Source: Coxiellaceae bacterium
GTDB lineage: Bacteria; Pseudomonadota; Gammaproteobacteria; Berkiellales; Berkiellaceae
Direction of reading: 5' to 3'
Assembly: GCA_947478905.1 (NCBI GenBank)
Contig: CANJXG010000014.1
Span: 1-35,147 of the forward strand
Length of the DNA: 35,147 bases
A model generated the notes under the pieces. That model was not told the origin of the DNA. It did not search any database and worked only from the letters and a program-made list of their open reading frames with translations. A program made the position numbers and the translations under genes. Within the stretch, counting starts at the first letter, position 1. Every line of letters starts with the position of its first letter. Shown piece after piece: positions 1 through 7,804 of this stretch.

Positions 1-156
1 CATACTGGGCCGGCACGGTGACCGGCCCCTACAATAGATTGTGCAAAACTAGAAGTTAAAAAACTTCCTCTACACTTTAAGATCGAGGCAGCGGCTTATA
101 TATTATAATAAATATGATGAAAAAATCATAACTATTTTCTTATTTCAGTGCCATTC
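1..156 (+). repeat. Left copy of a ~150-bp dispersed repeat (inverted relative to 34978-35121)
   Basis: Positions 1-97 match the reverse complement of 35121-35025 base for base by eye. The copies then differ by a short AT-rich indel (about 99-118) and agree again through the segment ending in gtgccattc at 156. The repeat holds a GC-rich hairpin near its outer end (gggccgg / ccggccc, positions 7-28) and a second small hairpin (gaagtt / aacttc, about 52-68). No ORF lies in it. It looks like a REP/MITE-type non-coding repeat. The window starts inside it, as expected if an assembly stopped at a multicopy sequence. Family not recognised. Confidence 0.85.
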
Positions 157-301
157 GTCTTAAGCCCCCCTTATCATTTATGATTTTAAAAACAGTTAAA
201 TAATTTTTTTTACTAATAATTTTTTAAAAGGGAACTTTGATCTACCGTTATAGCCTAACTTGCAACTGAAGGAAAATTTATAAGCATTTAGGAGGTCGGT
301 G

Positions 302-598
302 ATGGAAAAAGCAGTAGCCAGATCAGTGGATGAACAGGTAGTACATCTTGAAGCACGTATAGCCGCATTAGAGGAGATATTGTTTGAAACCAATAAGCCC
401 CTAGTAAAGTACGCGGTAGATCCGATGGGGGATACCTTAATTTTTAATTTCTCAGAGTTAAGTCCAGAAGATAGTAAGAAAATAGCTCAGACCATAGTAG
501 CGCAAGAAGAAGAAGAGGCAGACATCTGTGAGGAAGAACTGTTATTATTGATTCAATCAGCACAATCTGAAAAACTAGGCTTCAAACCAAGACTATAA
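302..598 (+). CDS. Small acidic hypothetical protein, coiled-coil N-terminus
   Basis: Encodes about 98 residues of no recognised family. The start is set by a strong Shine-Dalgarno aggagg at 290-295, six bases before ATG 302; a GTG at 299 is in frame but too close to it. Residues about 1-30 (VDEQVVHLEARIAALEEILF) have heptad-like spacing typical of a short coiled coil, so it may oligomerise or bind a partner. The second half is rich in Glu (EEEEADICEEELLLLI). No signal peptide or membrane segment is visible, so it should be cytosolic. It is a single gene, convergent with the Mip-like gene, with a shared hairpin between them. Function unknown. Confidence 0.7.
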   Translation: MEKAVARSVDEQVVHLEARIAALEEILFETNKPLVKYAVDPMGDTLIFNFSELSPEDSKKIAQTIVAQEEEEADICEEELLLLIQSAQSEKLGFKPRL

Positions 599-606
599 AT
601 CATGCA

Positions 607-636
607 GCGGCCTTTACTTTTTTAGTACAAGGCCGC
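607..636. terminator. Bidirectional hairpin between convergent genes
   Basis: Perfect 8-bp arms gcggcctt (607-614) and aaggccgc (629-636), with a further tac/gta pairing inside around a T-rich loop. It lies 9 bp after the stop of the small acidic gene and 19 bp after the stop of the Mip-like gene on the other strand. Neither side has a good T-run outside the stem, so intrinsic termination is probable from position rather than proven. Confidence 0.5.
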
Positions 637-654
637 CATATGCGTTTAGGTCAA

Positions 655-1407
655 TTAAGATTTTGTTTTGCTAGACTTTGTTTTTGTTGAATCCACTTTT
701 CCCGGATTTTTAGAGATAGATAATAATTCTATTTCAAAAATTAAAGCTGAATTAGGTCCAATTACATTGCCAGCACCTGTTTCACCATAGGCAAGATTCG
801 CAGGTATAAAAATTTGCCATTTTGCACCCGGCTTCATAAGCTGTAGCGCTTCAGTCCATCCTTTAATGACGCCTTCTACAGGAAATTCAACAGGCTCGCC
901 TCTACTATAAGAGCTGTCAAATTCGGTACCATTAGTTAAGGTGCCTTTATAATGCGTTTTAACAGTATCTTTAGCAGTAGGAGGCGTTCCTTGACCTTCT
1001 GAAAGTACACGATATTGTAATCCACTATTTAAAGTTTTAACACCGGCTACTTTTTTATTTTGTTCTAAGAAAGCTTTTCCTTGTGCAAGGTTACTCTCTG
1101 CTAATTTTTTTAAATTTTCTTGTTGTTGTTGTACCAATTTAGTTTGTAGCGCTCCCAAAGTATCACGAATTTCTTGATCACTCATCAGTGTATTTTTGTT
1201 TTGTCTTCCATCTTCTAAACCAGACATAAATACATTGGTATCTAAATCAATACCTTGTTTTGTAAAGTTTTTACCAATATCTAAGCCGATACTGTAACTA
1301 ATTTTATCTTTTTCGGAATTAAGATGCATTGCTGGATCGGCAGCGAATAAAGAGGGGCTAAACATAGTTAGTGCTATAATACTTAAGGGGAGAGATCGAA
1401 ATGTCAT
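655..1407 (-). CDS. mip: Mip-like FKBP-type peptidyl-prolyl cis-trans isomerase, exported
   Basis: Catalyses cis-trans isomerisation of prolyl bonds in the periplasm or at the outer membrane. The protein has a signal peptide (hydrophobic run, then SLFA/ADPAM), an FKBP N-terminal helical dimerisation region with the long Gln-rich helix (TKLVQQQQENLKK), and a C-terminal FKBP domain with VKTHYKGTLTNGTEFDSS, VIKGWTEALQLMKPG and IFIPANLAYGE. This is the architecture of Legionella Mip. In Legionella and Coxiella Mip aids intracellular infection; here that role is inference. I chose the ATG at 1407 because GAGG lies nine bases upstream; an in-frame ATG at 1422 adds five residues but has no Shine-Dalgarno. 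The C-terminus ends in a Lys/Ser/Thr tail (STKTKSSKTKS), which is extra to the FKBP fold. Divergent from lptF. Confidence 0.92.
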   Translation of the reverse strand: MTFRSLPLSIIALTMFSPSLFAADPAMHLNSEKDKISYSIGLDIGKNFTKQGIDLDTNVFMSGLEDGRQNKNTLMSDQEIRDTLGALQTKLVQQQQENLKKLAESNLAQGKAFLEQNKKVAGVKTLNSGLQYRVLSEGQGTPPTAKDTVKTHYKGTLTNGTEFDSSYSRGEPVEFPVEGVIKGWTEALQLMKPGAKWQIFIPANLAYGETGAGNVIGPNSALIFEIELLSISKNPGKVDSTKTKSSKTKS

Positions 1408-1505
1408 TATAATAAACCTCATTTAGTTAAATTTAAGTATTTTCACTATAGCAGAAAAATTTGTTTTTTCACATAATAAATTTTTTGAGTAAAAAATGAA
1501 ATGTA

Positions 1506-1543
1506 TGCGCTTGTACCTATTTTCCTCATTGGGGGCAAGCGCA
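1506..1543. promoter_or_regulatory. Inverted repeat in the mip/lptF divergent promoter region
   Basis: Perfect 8-bp arms tgcgcttg (1506-1513) and caagcgca (1536-1543), 22 bases apart. They sit in the only intergenic space between the divergent Mip-like gene and lptF. A site for a dimeric regulator acting on one or both promoters, or a leader hairpin for lptF, would fit. No regulator is identified. Confidence 0.4.
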
Positions 1544-1596
1544 GAATAAAGAGATGATATATTAGGAAAAACAACTAAAAACTTATAAAATGCCTT

Positions 1597-2727
1597 ATGT
1601 TAATTATTAATCGTTACTTAGCAAGTGACCTATGGCGAACATTGGTCTCTGTTTTTTCTGTTTTAATGCTGATTGCCATTAGCAATAAGTTTGTTAGTTT
1701 GGTGACAAAAGTAAGTGCGGGTGAGCTTTCACAAGGATTATTGTGGAAAATTATTTTATTCCAACTGCCGTATTTATGTTCTTTTTTACTGCCTTTTAGT
1801 TTATTTTTAGCTATTATTCTTAGTTTTGGTCGTGCTTTTGTCGATAATGAATTAACGGTTCTATTTGCTTGTGGGCTGCGTTGGAAACGATTATTAATAA
1901 TAGGGCTAAGTTTTTCATTGATTGTCATTTTAATTACCGCATTTTTAAATTTAGTTACAGTGCCAAATTTTAACTATCAGTCTGAAAAAATGATTGCCAC
2001 CCAAGAGCCAGGATTATTGGCAGATTCATTGATTAAAGGTCGATTTTATTCGTTTAATCACGATAAACTTATTTTTTATGTAAATGGTATCTCTGCTAAT
2101 AAACGCGAATTAAGTCAGGTTTTTATTGTGCAACAACCTCAGGCAAATAGCACAGATCATCCCGCACGTTGGGCCGTTTTGACTGCTCAAAAAGGAGCAA
2201 TCAAGCTAAATGACAAGCAAGGGTATGCTTATCTGGAATTAGATAACGGCACGCGGTATGAAGGGACCCCCGGAAAACAAGATTATAGTATTATTCATTT
2301 TGGCTCGTATCGTCGTTTGATTGAAAAGAAAAATCCACCTGAAGGTTTATATCATGCCCGATCGGTGCCTACTTCGGAATTAATACATTCTAACAATAAA
2401 AGTTATATAGCTGAGTTACAGTGGCGCCTGGCCGTGCCGTTCTCAGCACCTATTTTAGTTTTATTAGCAGTCCCCTTAAGTTGGGTGTCGCCTCGAGCAG
2501 GCCGTTATGGACGATTACTGCCGGCTATTATTTTGTTTATGATCTACTATAACGGCTTAGAAATTAGTAAGCGATGGGTAGCACAAGGATGGATTGCACC
2601 TGAACTAGGTTTTGGGTCAGTTCATATAGTTATGCTTGTTTTAGCTTTGATTATGAATCTGAAAGTGTCAGGCAAAATGCATCAAGGTTTTATTTTTTTA
2701 AAAAATTTTATGAAAAAAAATAAATGA
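1597..2727 (+). CDS. lptF: LPS export permease LptF
   Basis: Inner-membrane subunit of the LptB2FG transporter, which extracts lipopolysaccharide from the inner membrane and passes it to LptC-LptA. The 376-residue protein has the YjgP/YjgQ (LptF/LptG) layout: N-terminal LIINRYLASDLWRTL before the first membrane helix, two further helices to about residue 120, a periplasmic beta-jellyroll region (about 130-270) and three C-terminal helices including PILVLLAVPLSWVSPRAGRYG. Length is normal for the family. The start ATG 1597 has only a weak ribosome site. It overlaps lptG by ATGA, so the two are translationally coupled. The first gene of the pair is LptF by order and by its N-terminus. Confidence 0.95.
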   Translation: MLIINRYLASDLWRTLVSVFSVLMLIAISNKFVSLVTKVSAGELSQGLLWKIILFQLPYLCSFLLPFSLFLAIILSFGRAFVDNELTVLFACGLRWKRLLIIGLSFSLIVILITAFLNLVTVPNFNYQSEKMIATQEPGLLADSLIKGRFYSFNHDKLIFYVNGISANKRELSQVFIVQQPQANSTDHPARWAVLTAQKGAIKLNDKQGYAYLELDNGTRYEGTPGKQDYSIIHFGSYRRLIEKKNPPEGLYHARSVPTSELIHSNNKSYIAELQWRLAVPFSAPILVLLAVPLSWVSPRAGRYGRLLPAIILFMIYYNGLEISKRWVAQGWIAPELGFGSVHIVMLVLALIMNLKVSGKMHQGFIFLKNFMKKNK

Positions 2728-3806
2728 AAAATACCATACTGACTCTTTATCTTGGCAAAACTATGATCCAATTTATTGCTATAGCAGCAATCTTATTATT
2801 GGGTATTGAGATGATTTTTTTATTAGTTAATGAACTCCGAGAAATTGGCACAGGGGACTATAAAACCATAAATATGATTATGTATTTATGCATGATTTCT
2901 CCTCAAAAAATAGTTAAAATGTTTCCCATTTCTGCGCTTTTAGGGACTTTACTCGGATTAGGAGCACTCGCGAGTCATAGTGAATTAGTAGTCATGCGTG
3001 CGCAGGGATTATCTATTTTAAATATTATTGGAATTTTATTAAAAACAGGTTTGGTGTTAGTTTTATTGATTTGGGGGGTAGGCGAAATTATAGTGCCTTA
3101 TTTAGATCATAAAGCCGAGCATCAAAAAGCATTAGCCATGAGTGCCGGTCAGGCTTTGGAAACCAAACAGGGACTTTGGATAAGAGATGGGCAAGATTTT
3201 GTGCATATTCGAGGGATTGATTTAAATGGGCGATTAGAAGGGGTGACACGTTATCAATTTGATAAAAATTTACAGTGTCAAAAAATCAGTTATGCCAAAC
3301 AAGGTTATTATGATAACCATCATTGGATTTTGTATGATATACAAGAGTCTCAATTTAATAATACCATTCCTCAAACCATCGAGCATCATTATTATGATCA
3401 GCAAAAGTGGGAGAGTGTGCTTTCCCCTAGCATCTTAACCGTGGTTGAGGCAAAAAATTTAGAAAAACTTTCTTTAAGAGGATTATGGAAAACCATTCAA
3501 TATCGCCAAACGAATCGTTTAGAAACTAAAGTAGTTGAATTAATTTTTTGGGGAAAAATCGCACAGCCTTTAGTGACCTTGGTGATGATTATACTTGCGG
3601 TACCTTGCATTTTTGGACCTTTAAGACAATCCACTATGGGGGTAAGATTATTAGGAGGGCTATTTTTAGGGTTTAGTTTTTATATTTTTACTCAGGTTTT
3701 TTCTCATATGATAGTTTCCGATGCTTTTCCTCCGGTACTAGGTATTTTCTTACCTATCTTACTTATCTTAGCGTGTGCCCTTATTAGTATTCAAAAATTA
3801 AGATAG
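2724..3806 (+). CDS. lptG: LPS export permease LptG
   Basis: Partner of LptF in the LptB2FG complex of the inner membrane. The 360 residues start with ILTLYLGKTMIQFIAIAAILL, typical of LptG, followed by FPISALLGTLLGLGALASHSELVVMRAQGLS, the cytoplasmic coupling-helix region that contacts the ATPase LptB. A periplasmic domain occupies about residues 130-260, and three C-terminal helices include PLVTLVMIILAVPCIFGPLR. Its start codon overlaps the lptF stop. The ATPase gene lptB is not in this window. No terminator follows; 56 bp separate it from the next gene on the same strand. Confidence 0.95.
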   Translation: MKNTILTLYLGKTMIQFIAIAAILLLGIEMIFLLVNELREIGTGDYKTINMIMYLCMISPQKIVKMFPISALLGTLLGLGALASHSELVVMRAQGLSILNIIGILLKTGLVLVLLIWGVGEIIVPYLDHKAEHQKALAMSAGQALETKQGLWIRDGQDFVHIRGIDLNGRLEGVTRYQFDKNLQCQKISYAKQGYYDNHHWILYDIQESQFNNTIPQTIEHHYYDQQKWESVLSPSILTVVEAKNLEKLSLRGLWKTIQYRQTNRLETKVVELIFWGKIAQPLVTLVMIILAVPCIFGPLRQSTMGVRLLGGLFLGFSFYIFTQVFSHMIVSDAFPPVLGIFLPILLILACALISIQKLR

Positions 3807-3862
3807 CCTACTATACTCAGCATAATAAAGGAATAAAAAATTATTGTATATACAAGGATAGT

Positions 3863-6800
3863 ATGCCTTCATTTAAAATTTTTCCAGGCACCAATGCTGA
3901 TTTGCTTGCAGCACAAGTAAATCAACTTATTGGTACGGTATTAGGAACACAGGAAGAGGTAGAAAATTATTTTGATCAGTTTAATAGCGCTGTTAATAAA
4001 TTGAATCAGCTCCTGCTGCATCCTCCCAGTCAAAACGAGCTTGATAAAAAAGTTGAGGAATTAAAAAAAGAATATAATCAAGCGTTGTCATTAGAACAAC
4101 ACAGATGGATGCAGGGTGATGGTGAAGCTAATTTTTATACAGGCAAGCAGGTGGTTAAACATTTAGCCCAAAGAAAAGGTAAATATAATGAATCACTTGT
4201 ATTGCAAAAATCTTTTGAACGCCGAACCTTAGATATTAATTTATATTTATCGAAATCGGGTTGGGTGCAGATATTTAAAGAAGCAAAAAAAGTAGATTGT
4301 TTGCAAGAGGTTGAAAGATTACAATTAGATTGGAGCGCACAAAAACAATTAGCACATTGTGATTGTCAAGACTTATCTTTAATTTTGAGTAAAATAAAAG
4401 ACTTTCAGTGGTTTTTAAATTTAATTCGTTCTGTTCCTATTGAAAATTTAGTCATAATAAATATATTAAATGATAATGAGACTATTTTAAAAAAAGTAAA
4501 TAAACACATTACCGTGGCGATTGGATGGCGATTACATGCAGCCTCTTTACGAGGAAATTTATGGTGTGATGATCATCTTTGGGCATTACGTTTTAGCTTA
4601 GAGCAGCTTTTAGGGTTAGATTTTCAAGCAGATTCTAAAGTCGTGTCTCAAAAATTAACCCCTTCTATTGCAAAAGTGTTTATTAAGCATTTACAAAAAG
4701 CACAACATAAAATAGATAGAGATAAATGGTTTTCCTCAAAATGGATAGTTGATCCAGATAATCATTACCCTATAAAAGTGACTCTTACCCCGGATCTAGA
4801 AATGCTTCCCACAGTATTAATGCCTTTTATTCCGACATTACGAAATGGTTTTTCTGAAATATTTCCGGATTATTTTATAAGGTATTTTTATTTTAGAGGA
4901 TCAAACCCTAAGTATCCTTTAGAAAAATGTATTAAAAAAAATCTCATTGGAGAACCTTATGAGTTGATAGCCTTTTTAAATGAAGCCACCCATCAAGTCA
5001 ATGTTTTACAAGACAGCGTGAGTGAACAAGATACCCTAACATTATGTGATTTAATTCAAACCCCGGGGTTTAAAAGTGCATTATTATTTCCTGAGGTGCT
5101 ATTACAAGAAAGAAATCGTATCTCAAAATTTCAGAGTACTGCGTGGGTAATGAAAGGATTTAATTGGTGTAAACAAAAACTATTAGCTAATAAAACTCAA
5201 GATTTTTTTTTACAGTGGTCAGAAATTTTAAGTGTGATTGAAGAAAATATAGTACTTAAATCAAAAAAAATTCTTAGTAAAATTATTGTCAATTTAGAGC
5301 ATAGTTTAGTGCAAGAGATTAAAGATAATATTTTTAGTTGCCCAAAAAGCTTACTGACGGATTTATCTAAGTTTGTTCAATATTATGGAAATCATGATAA
5401 AAAAGCACGATTTGAAAAAATAACCAGTCCTGCTTATTTGTTTAAAAAATTTCAATTTTTTATGCTTTTAGAATCAGAGTTAGATTTTGCGCATCAAATT
5501 GATAAAGAAATGGTTTTTGTTTTTTTAAGGTATGCTAATTTGTATTGGAGCAGCTCAGAATGTGCCGCTGCACAAGCGATTGCCCAGATTTTAAATGGAA
5601 AATTCCCTAAAAATGAAGAAGAAGATGCGCAGTTATTAGGGTATCTTTCAGCGTGGTTTAAAAAAGGACATAAAAAAAGAGTCGTTCATTTTTTAAATAT
5701 GCTCGGGCTTAATTTTGTCGTTAAAACCGCTTCGCGTTCGGATCCTTTTGCGTATCGATTTTTAGAGCAGTATACTTTAGAAGGATTTAAAATATGGGAA
5801 AAAGAAAGAGAAAAAGATCTCAGCCAAAAATATTTTTCACTTATTGGTATGTTTTCTAAACCTTTAGGATGTGAGTTAGATATAGAAGCCCAAAGAGCCC
5901 AAAAAATAGAGATTGCTTTTATTGATGATTTAAAACGTGATCAATCTCAGACTGATTATATTGGGGCTTTAAAACGAGTTTTAAAAGAGTATCTCAAGTC
6001 CTATGATGGGAGTAATGGGCATTATGCAGAATTTGTTTTACATTTATGTGATCCAACTAATGTACCAAATAATTTTGAACCTTATTTACACCAATATTTC
6101 ACTCTCAGATTAACTTATTTAGTAAAAGAACCAACAAGCCCTGAGTTAACATCCCAAGAATTATCGACCTATTGTCAATTATCAAGCTATCCCATGATAA
6201 ATACCATCTTGGGTCAAGTTTTGTTAGAGCAAGATCAAGTAAAACTTATGAATGTAAATATATATTCTATACTCTCTGTTTTGAAAAGTTTTGAAATATT
6301 AGGAAATTTTTATTTTAAAAGAATGAGTACATTAGTACGAGCTGGATGGTTTGATACCGTTTATTTTGAAAGTGATTATTTTGATAAAGATAAAAATAAT
6401 GTTGTTTTCAAAGCGAAAATAAGTAAATTTTTTATAGAACATTTAAAAAGCGAATATGCTCAATCTGCTCAATTATTAGATCCAAAACTGCATTGGATTC
6501 TCGAGTGCTATGGAGATCAGCAGGTCAAAGAAGAAGCGCGATATATAAAAATTAAGCAATTTTTACAATATGATAAAAAAAAAGAGGTAGATCATTTTTT
6601 AAATGAATTAAAAGATTATATAGAAGCAGAGGATCTGGCCGAACTTTTTAAATTAAAAGGCGCTAAAAAAAGATTAGCTAATTTATATAATGATTATAAT
6701 ACCGCTATGCTAGAACAAAGATTTTGGGATGGGTATGCTCAATATCTCATGGAAAGTATCAGCTATCCTCAAACACAAACATGTATTATTGGTGCGCACA

Positions 6801-7420
6801 TAGCTTGGTTGAATGCTTTATTATTTAATCTTCATCCATTTTTTGATGATATTAATAAATATCTAGGAGAGCATCCCGTTATCGATGTACACATGAAAAA
6901 TATTCAAGTACCCAATGATGAAATAAACTTAACTACTTTTTTTGGATCAGGGTTTTTCCAAGTTAAAAATATTATTATTCAGTATTTATCCCAATTTGAA
7001 ATGTGTCCTAATGATAGAAAATTAAAATTAATTACACGGTATTTAGACGATGAGATCTTTAGAAGAGAGGAGGATTGGAATATTTTACATGATAGATTAT
7101 TAGTGTATAAAACAGTGCATGAAATAATGCATTATTTTATAAATAATGAATGGGGCAAAGCGAAACAAAATTTAATCTCATTACAAGATAGGCAAAGAGG
7201 GTATCGTTTGTTATTAGCCAATAGCCCAGATAAAGAATCGCTTCAGATACAAATACAGTACTATAATACTATGCTCACGGCTTTACAAAAAACAGCTTTG
7301 TTATATTGTAAAGCCGCAGACTTAAAAAGTAATGAAATATTAAAATTATTCCAAGGCCCTTTAGTGAAAACTATATTTTTAACACCGCCTCCTAATATCC
7401 AGAGACGGTTTACAAGATAG
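3863..7420 (+). CDS. Large orphan protein, 1185 residues, mostly helical; possible effector
   Basis: I recognise no family. The reading frame is long, uninterrupted and preceded by aagga (3854-3858) close to ATG 3863, so it is a genuine gene. The protein has no signal peptide and no clear membrane helices. It is rich in Leu, Lys, Phe and Tyr, with a coiled-coil-like N-terminal segment (about 60-80, LDKKVEELKKEYNQALSLEQ), and reads as a long alpha-helical protein without obvious repeats. The C-terminus is short and basic (PPPNIQRRFTR). It lies between the lptFG pair and a tRNA-Leu gene, at the start of a lineage-specific stretch that also holds an ankyrin-like gene. A secreted or host-directed role is inference from size, context and lack of recognisable relatives; a cytosolic structural role is equally open. 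Confidence 0.75.
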   Translation: MPSFKIFPGTNADLLAAQVNQLIGTVLGTQEEVENYFDQFNSAVNKLNQLLLHPPSQNELDKKVEELKKEYNQALSLEQHRWMQGDGEANFYTGKQVVKHLAQRKGKYNESLVLQKSFERRTLDINLYLSKSGWVQIFKEAKKVDCLQEVERLQLDWSAQKQLAHCDCQDLSLILSKIKDFQWFLNLIRSVPIENLVIINILNDNETILKKVNKHITVAIGWRLHAASLRGNLWCDDHLWALRFSLEQLLGLDFQADSKVVSQKLTPSIAKVFIKHLQKAQHKIDRDKWFSSKWIVDPDNHYPIKVTLTPDLEMLPTVLMPFIPTLRNGFSEIFPDYFIRYFYFRGSNPKYPLEKCIKKNLIGEPYELIAFLNEATHQVNVLQDSVSEQDTLTLCDLIQTPGFKSALLFPEVLLQERNRISKFQSTAWVMKGFNWCKQKLLANKTQDFFLQWSEILSVIEENIVLKSKKILSKIIVNLEHSLVQEIKDNIFSCPKSLLTDLSKFVQYYGNHDKKARFEKITSPAYLFKKFQFFMLLESELDFAHQIDKEMVFVFLRYANLYWSSSECAAAQAIAQILNGKFPKNEEEDAQLLGYLSAWFKKGHKKRVVHFLNMLGLNFVVKTASRSDPFAYRFLEQYTLEGFKIWEKEREKDLSQKYFSLIGMFSKPLGCELDIEAQRAQKIEIAFIDDLKRDQSQTDYIGALKRVLKEYLKSYDGSNGHYAEFVLHLCDPTNVPNNFEPYLHQYFTLRLTYLVKEPTSPELTSQELSTYCQLSSYPMINTILGQVLLEQDQVKLMNVNIYSILSVLKSFEILGNFYFKRMSTLVRAGWFDTVYFESDYFDKDKNNVVFKAKISKFFIEHLKSEYAQSAQLLDPKLHWILECYGDQQVKEEARYIKIKQFLQYDKKKEVDHFLNELKDYIEAEDLAELFKLKGAKKRLANLYNDYNTAMLEQRFWDGYAQYLMESISYPQTQTCIIGAHIAWLNALLFNLHPFFDDINKYLGEHPVIDVHMKNIQVPNDEINLTTFFGSGFFQVKNIIIQYLSQFEMCPNDRKLKLITRYLDDEIFRREEDWNILHDRLLVYKTVHEIMHYFINNEWGKAKQNLISLQDRQRGYRLLLANSPDKESLQIQIQYYNTMLTALQKTALLYCKAADLKSNEILKLFQGPLVKTIFLTPPPNIQRRFTR

Positions 7421-7439
7421 CTATAAGGTGTAATTCATC

Positions 7440-7526
7440 TGGTACCGAAGGCGAGAATCGAACTCGCACGATGTTACCACCACCAGATTTTGAGTCTGGC
7501 GCGTCTACCAGTTCCGCCACTTCGGC
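7440..7526 (-). tRNA. tRNA-Leu (anticodon CAA)
   Basis: An 87-nt gene including an encoded CCA (tgg at 7440-7442 on the plus strand). The acceptor stem GCCGAAG pairs with CTTCGGT (one G-U). The D-loop is ACTGGTAGACG, the anticodon stem CCAGA/TCTGG carries loop CTCAAAA, and a long class II variable arm and GTTCGATTC T-loop follow. Loop position 34-36 is CAA, reading UUG. Leucine identity agrees with the class II variable arm and A73. It lies 19 bp past the end of the 1185-residue orphan gene, on the opposite strand. Confidence 0.97.
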
Positions 7527-7545
7527 TTAAGTATTAAATACTTAA
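7527..7545. repeat. Near-perfect palindrome directly 5' of tRNA-Leu
   Basis: ttaagtatt and aatacttaa surround a single central base and abut the mature 5' end of the tRNA. It would lie in the 5' leader of the precursor, where it could form part of the RNase P substrate. AT-rich, so chance is possible. Confidence 0.4.
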
Positions 7546-7558
7546 AGTTAAGTAGAAG

Positions 7559-7587
7559 AGAATACATTAAAATAAGTCTCGTATCAA
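7559..7587 (-). promoter_or_regulatory. Sigma-70 promoter of tRNA-Leu
   Basis: On the minus strand TTGATA (7587-7582) and TATTCT (7564-7559) are separated by exactly 17 bp, 33 bp before the mature tRNA 5' end. Both boxes match the consensus well. No discriminator or upstream element was judged. Confidence 0.6.
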
Positions 7588-7720
7588 GTTTTTTTAATAA
7601 AAAAAGCTTGCTTTTTGCGTTGAAAACCTGTATAGTTGATTTTCTAAGTTACATTTGACTCAGTAATCAAGTTCCATAGCTCTTTTTTTGCGCTCATATG
7701 GTTGCTTATAGCCTATGCAC

Positions 7721-7780
7721 CATTTACCATTCATTACCATTCATTACCATTCATTATCATTCATTATTATTCATTATCAT
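7721..7780 (+). repeat. Tandem 10-bp repeat (tcattaccat), about six units, upstream of the ankyrin-like gene
   Basis: Units read catttaccat, tcattaccat, tcattaccat, tcattatcat, tcattattat, tcattatcat. The first is degenerate and the later ones drift by C-to-T changes. The array ends 24 bp before ATG 7805. The 10-bp period places each unit on about the same face of the helix. Change in copy number by slippage would move any upstream promoter or operator by whole helical turns. The rest of the 7546-7804 gap shows no further gene. Confidence 0.85.
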
Positions 7781-7804
7781 ATCTAATTAATACAGGTAAT
7801 ACTT

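Noticed and set aside
3807-7440. tRNA-Leu 3' end as an integration (att) site for an island containing the 1185-residue gene
   Set aside because: No second copy of the tRNA 3' sequence and no integrase gene are visible on the expected side.
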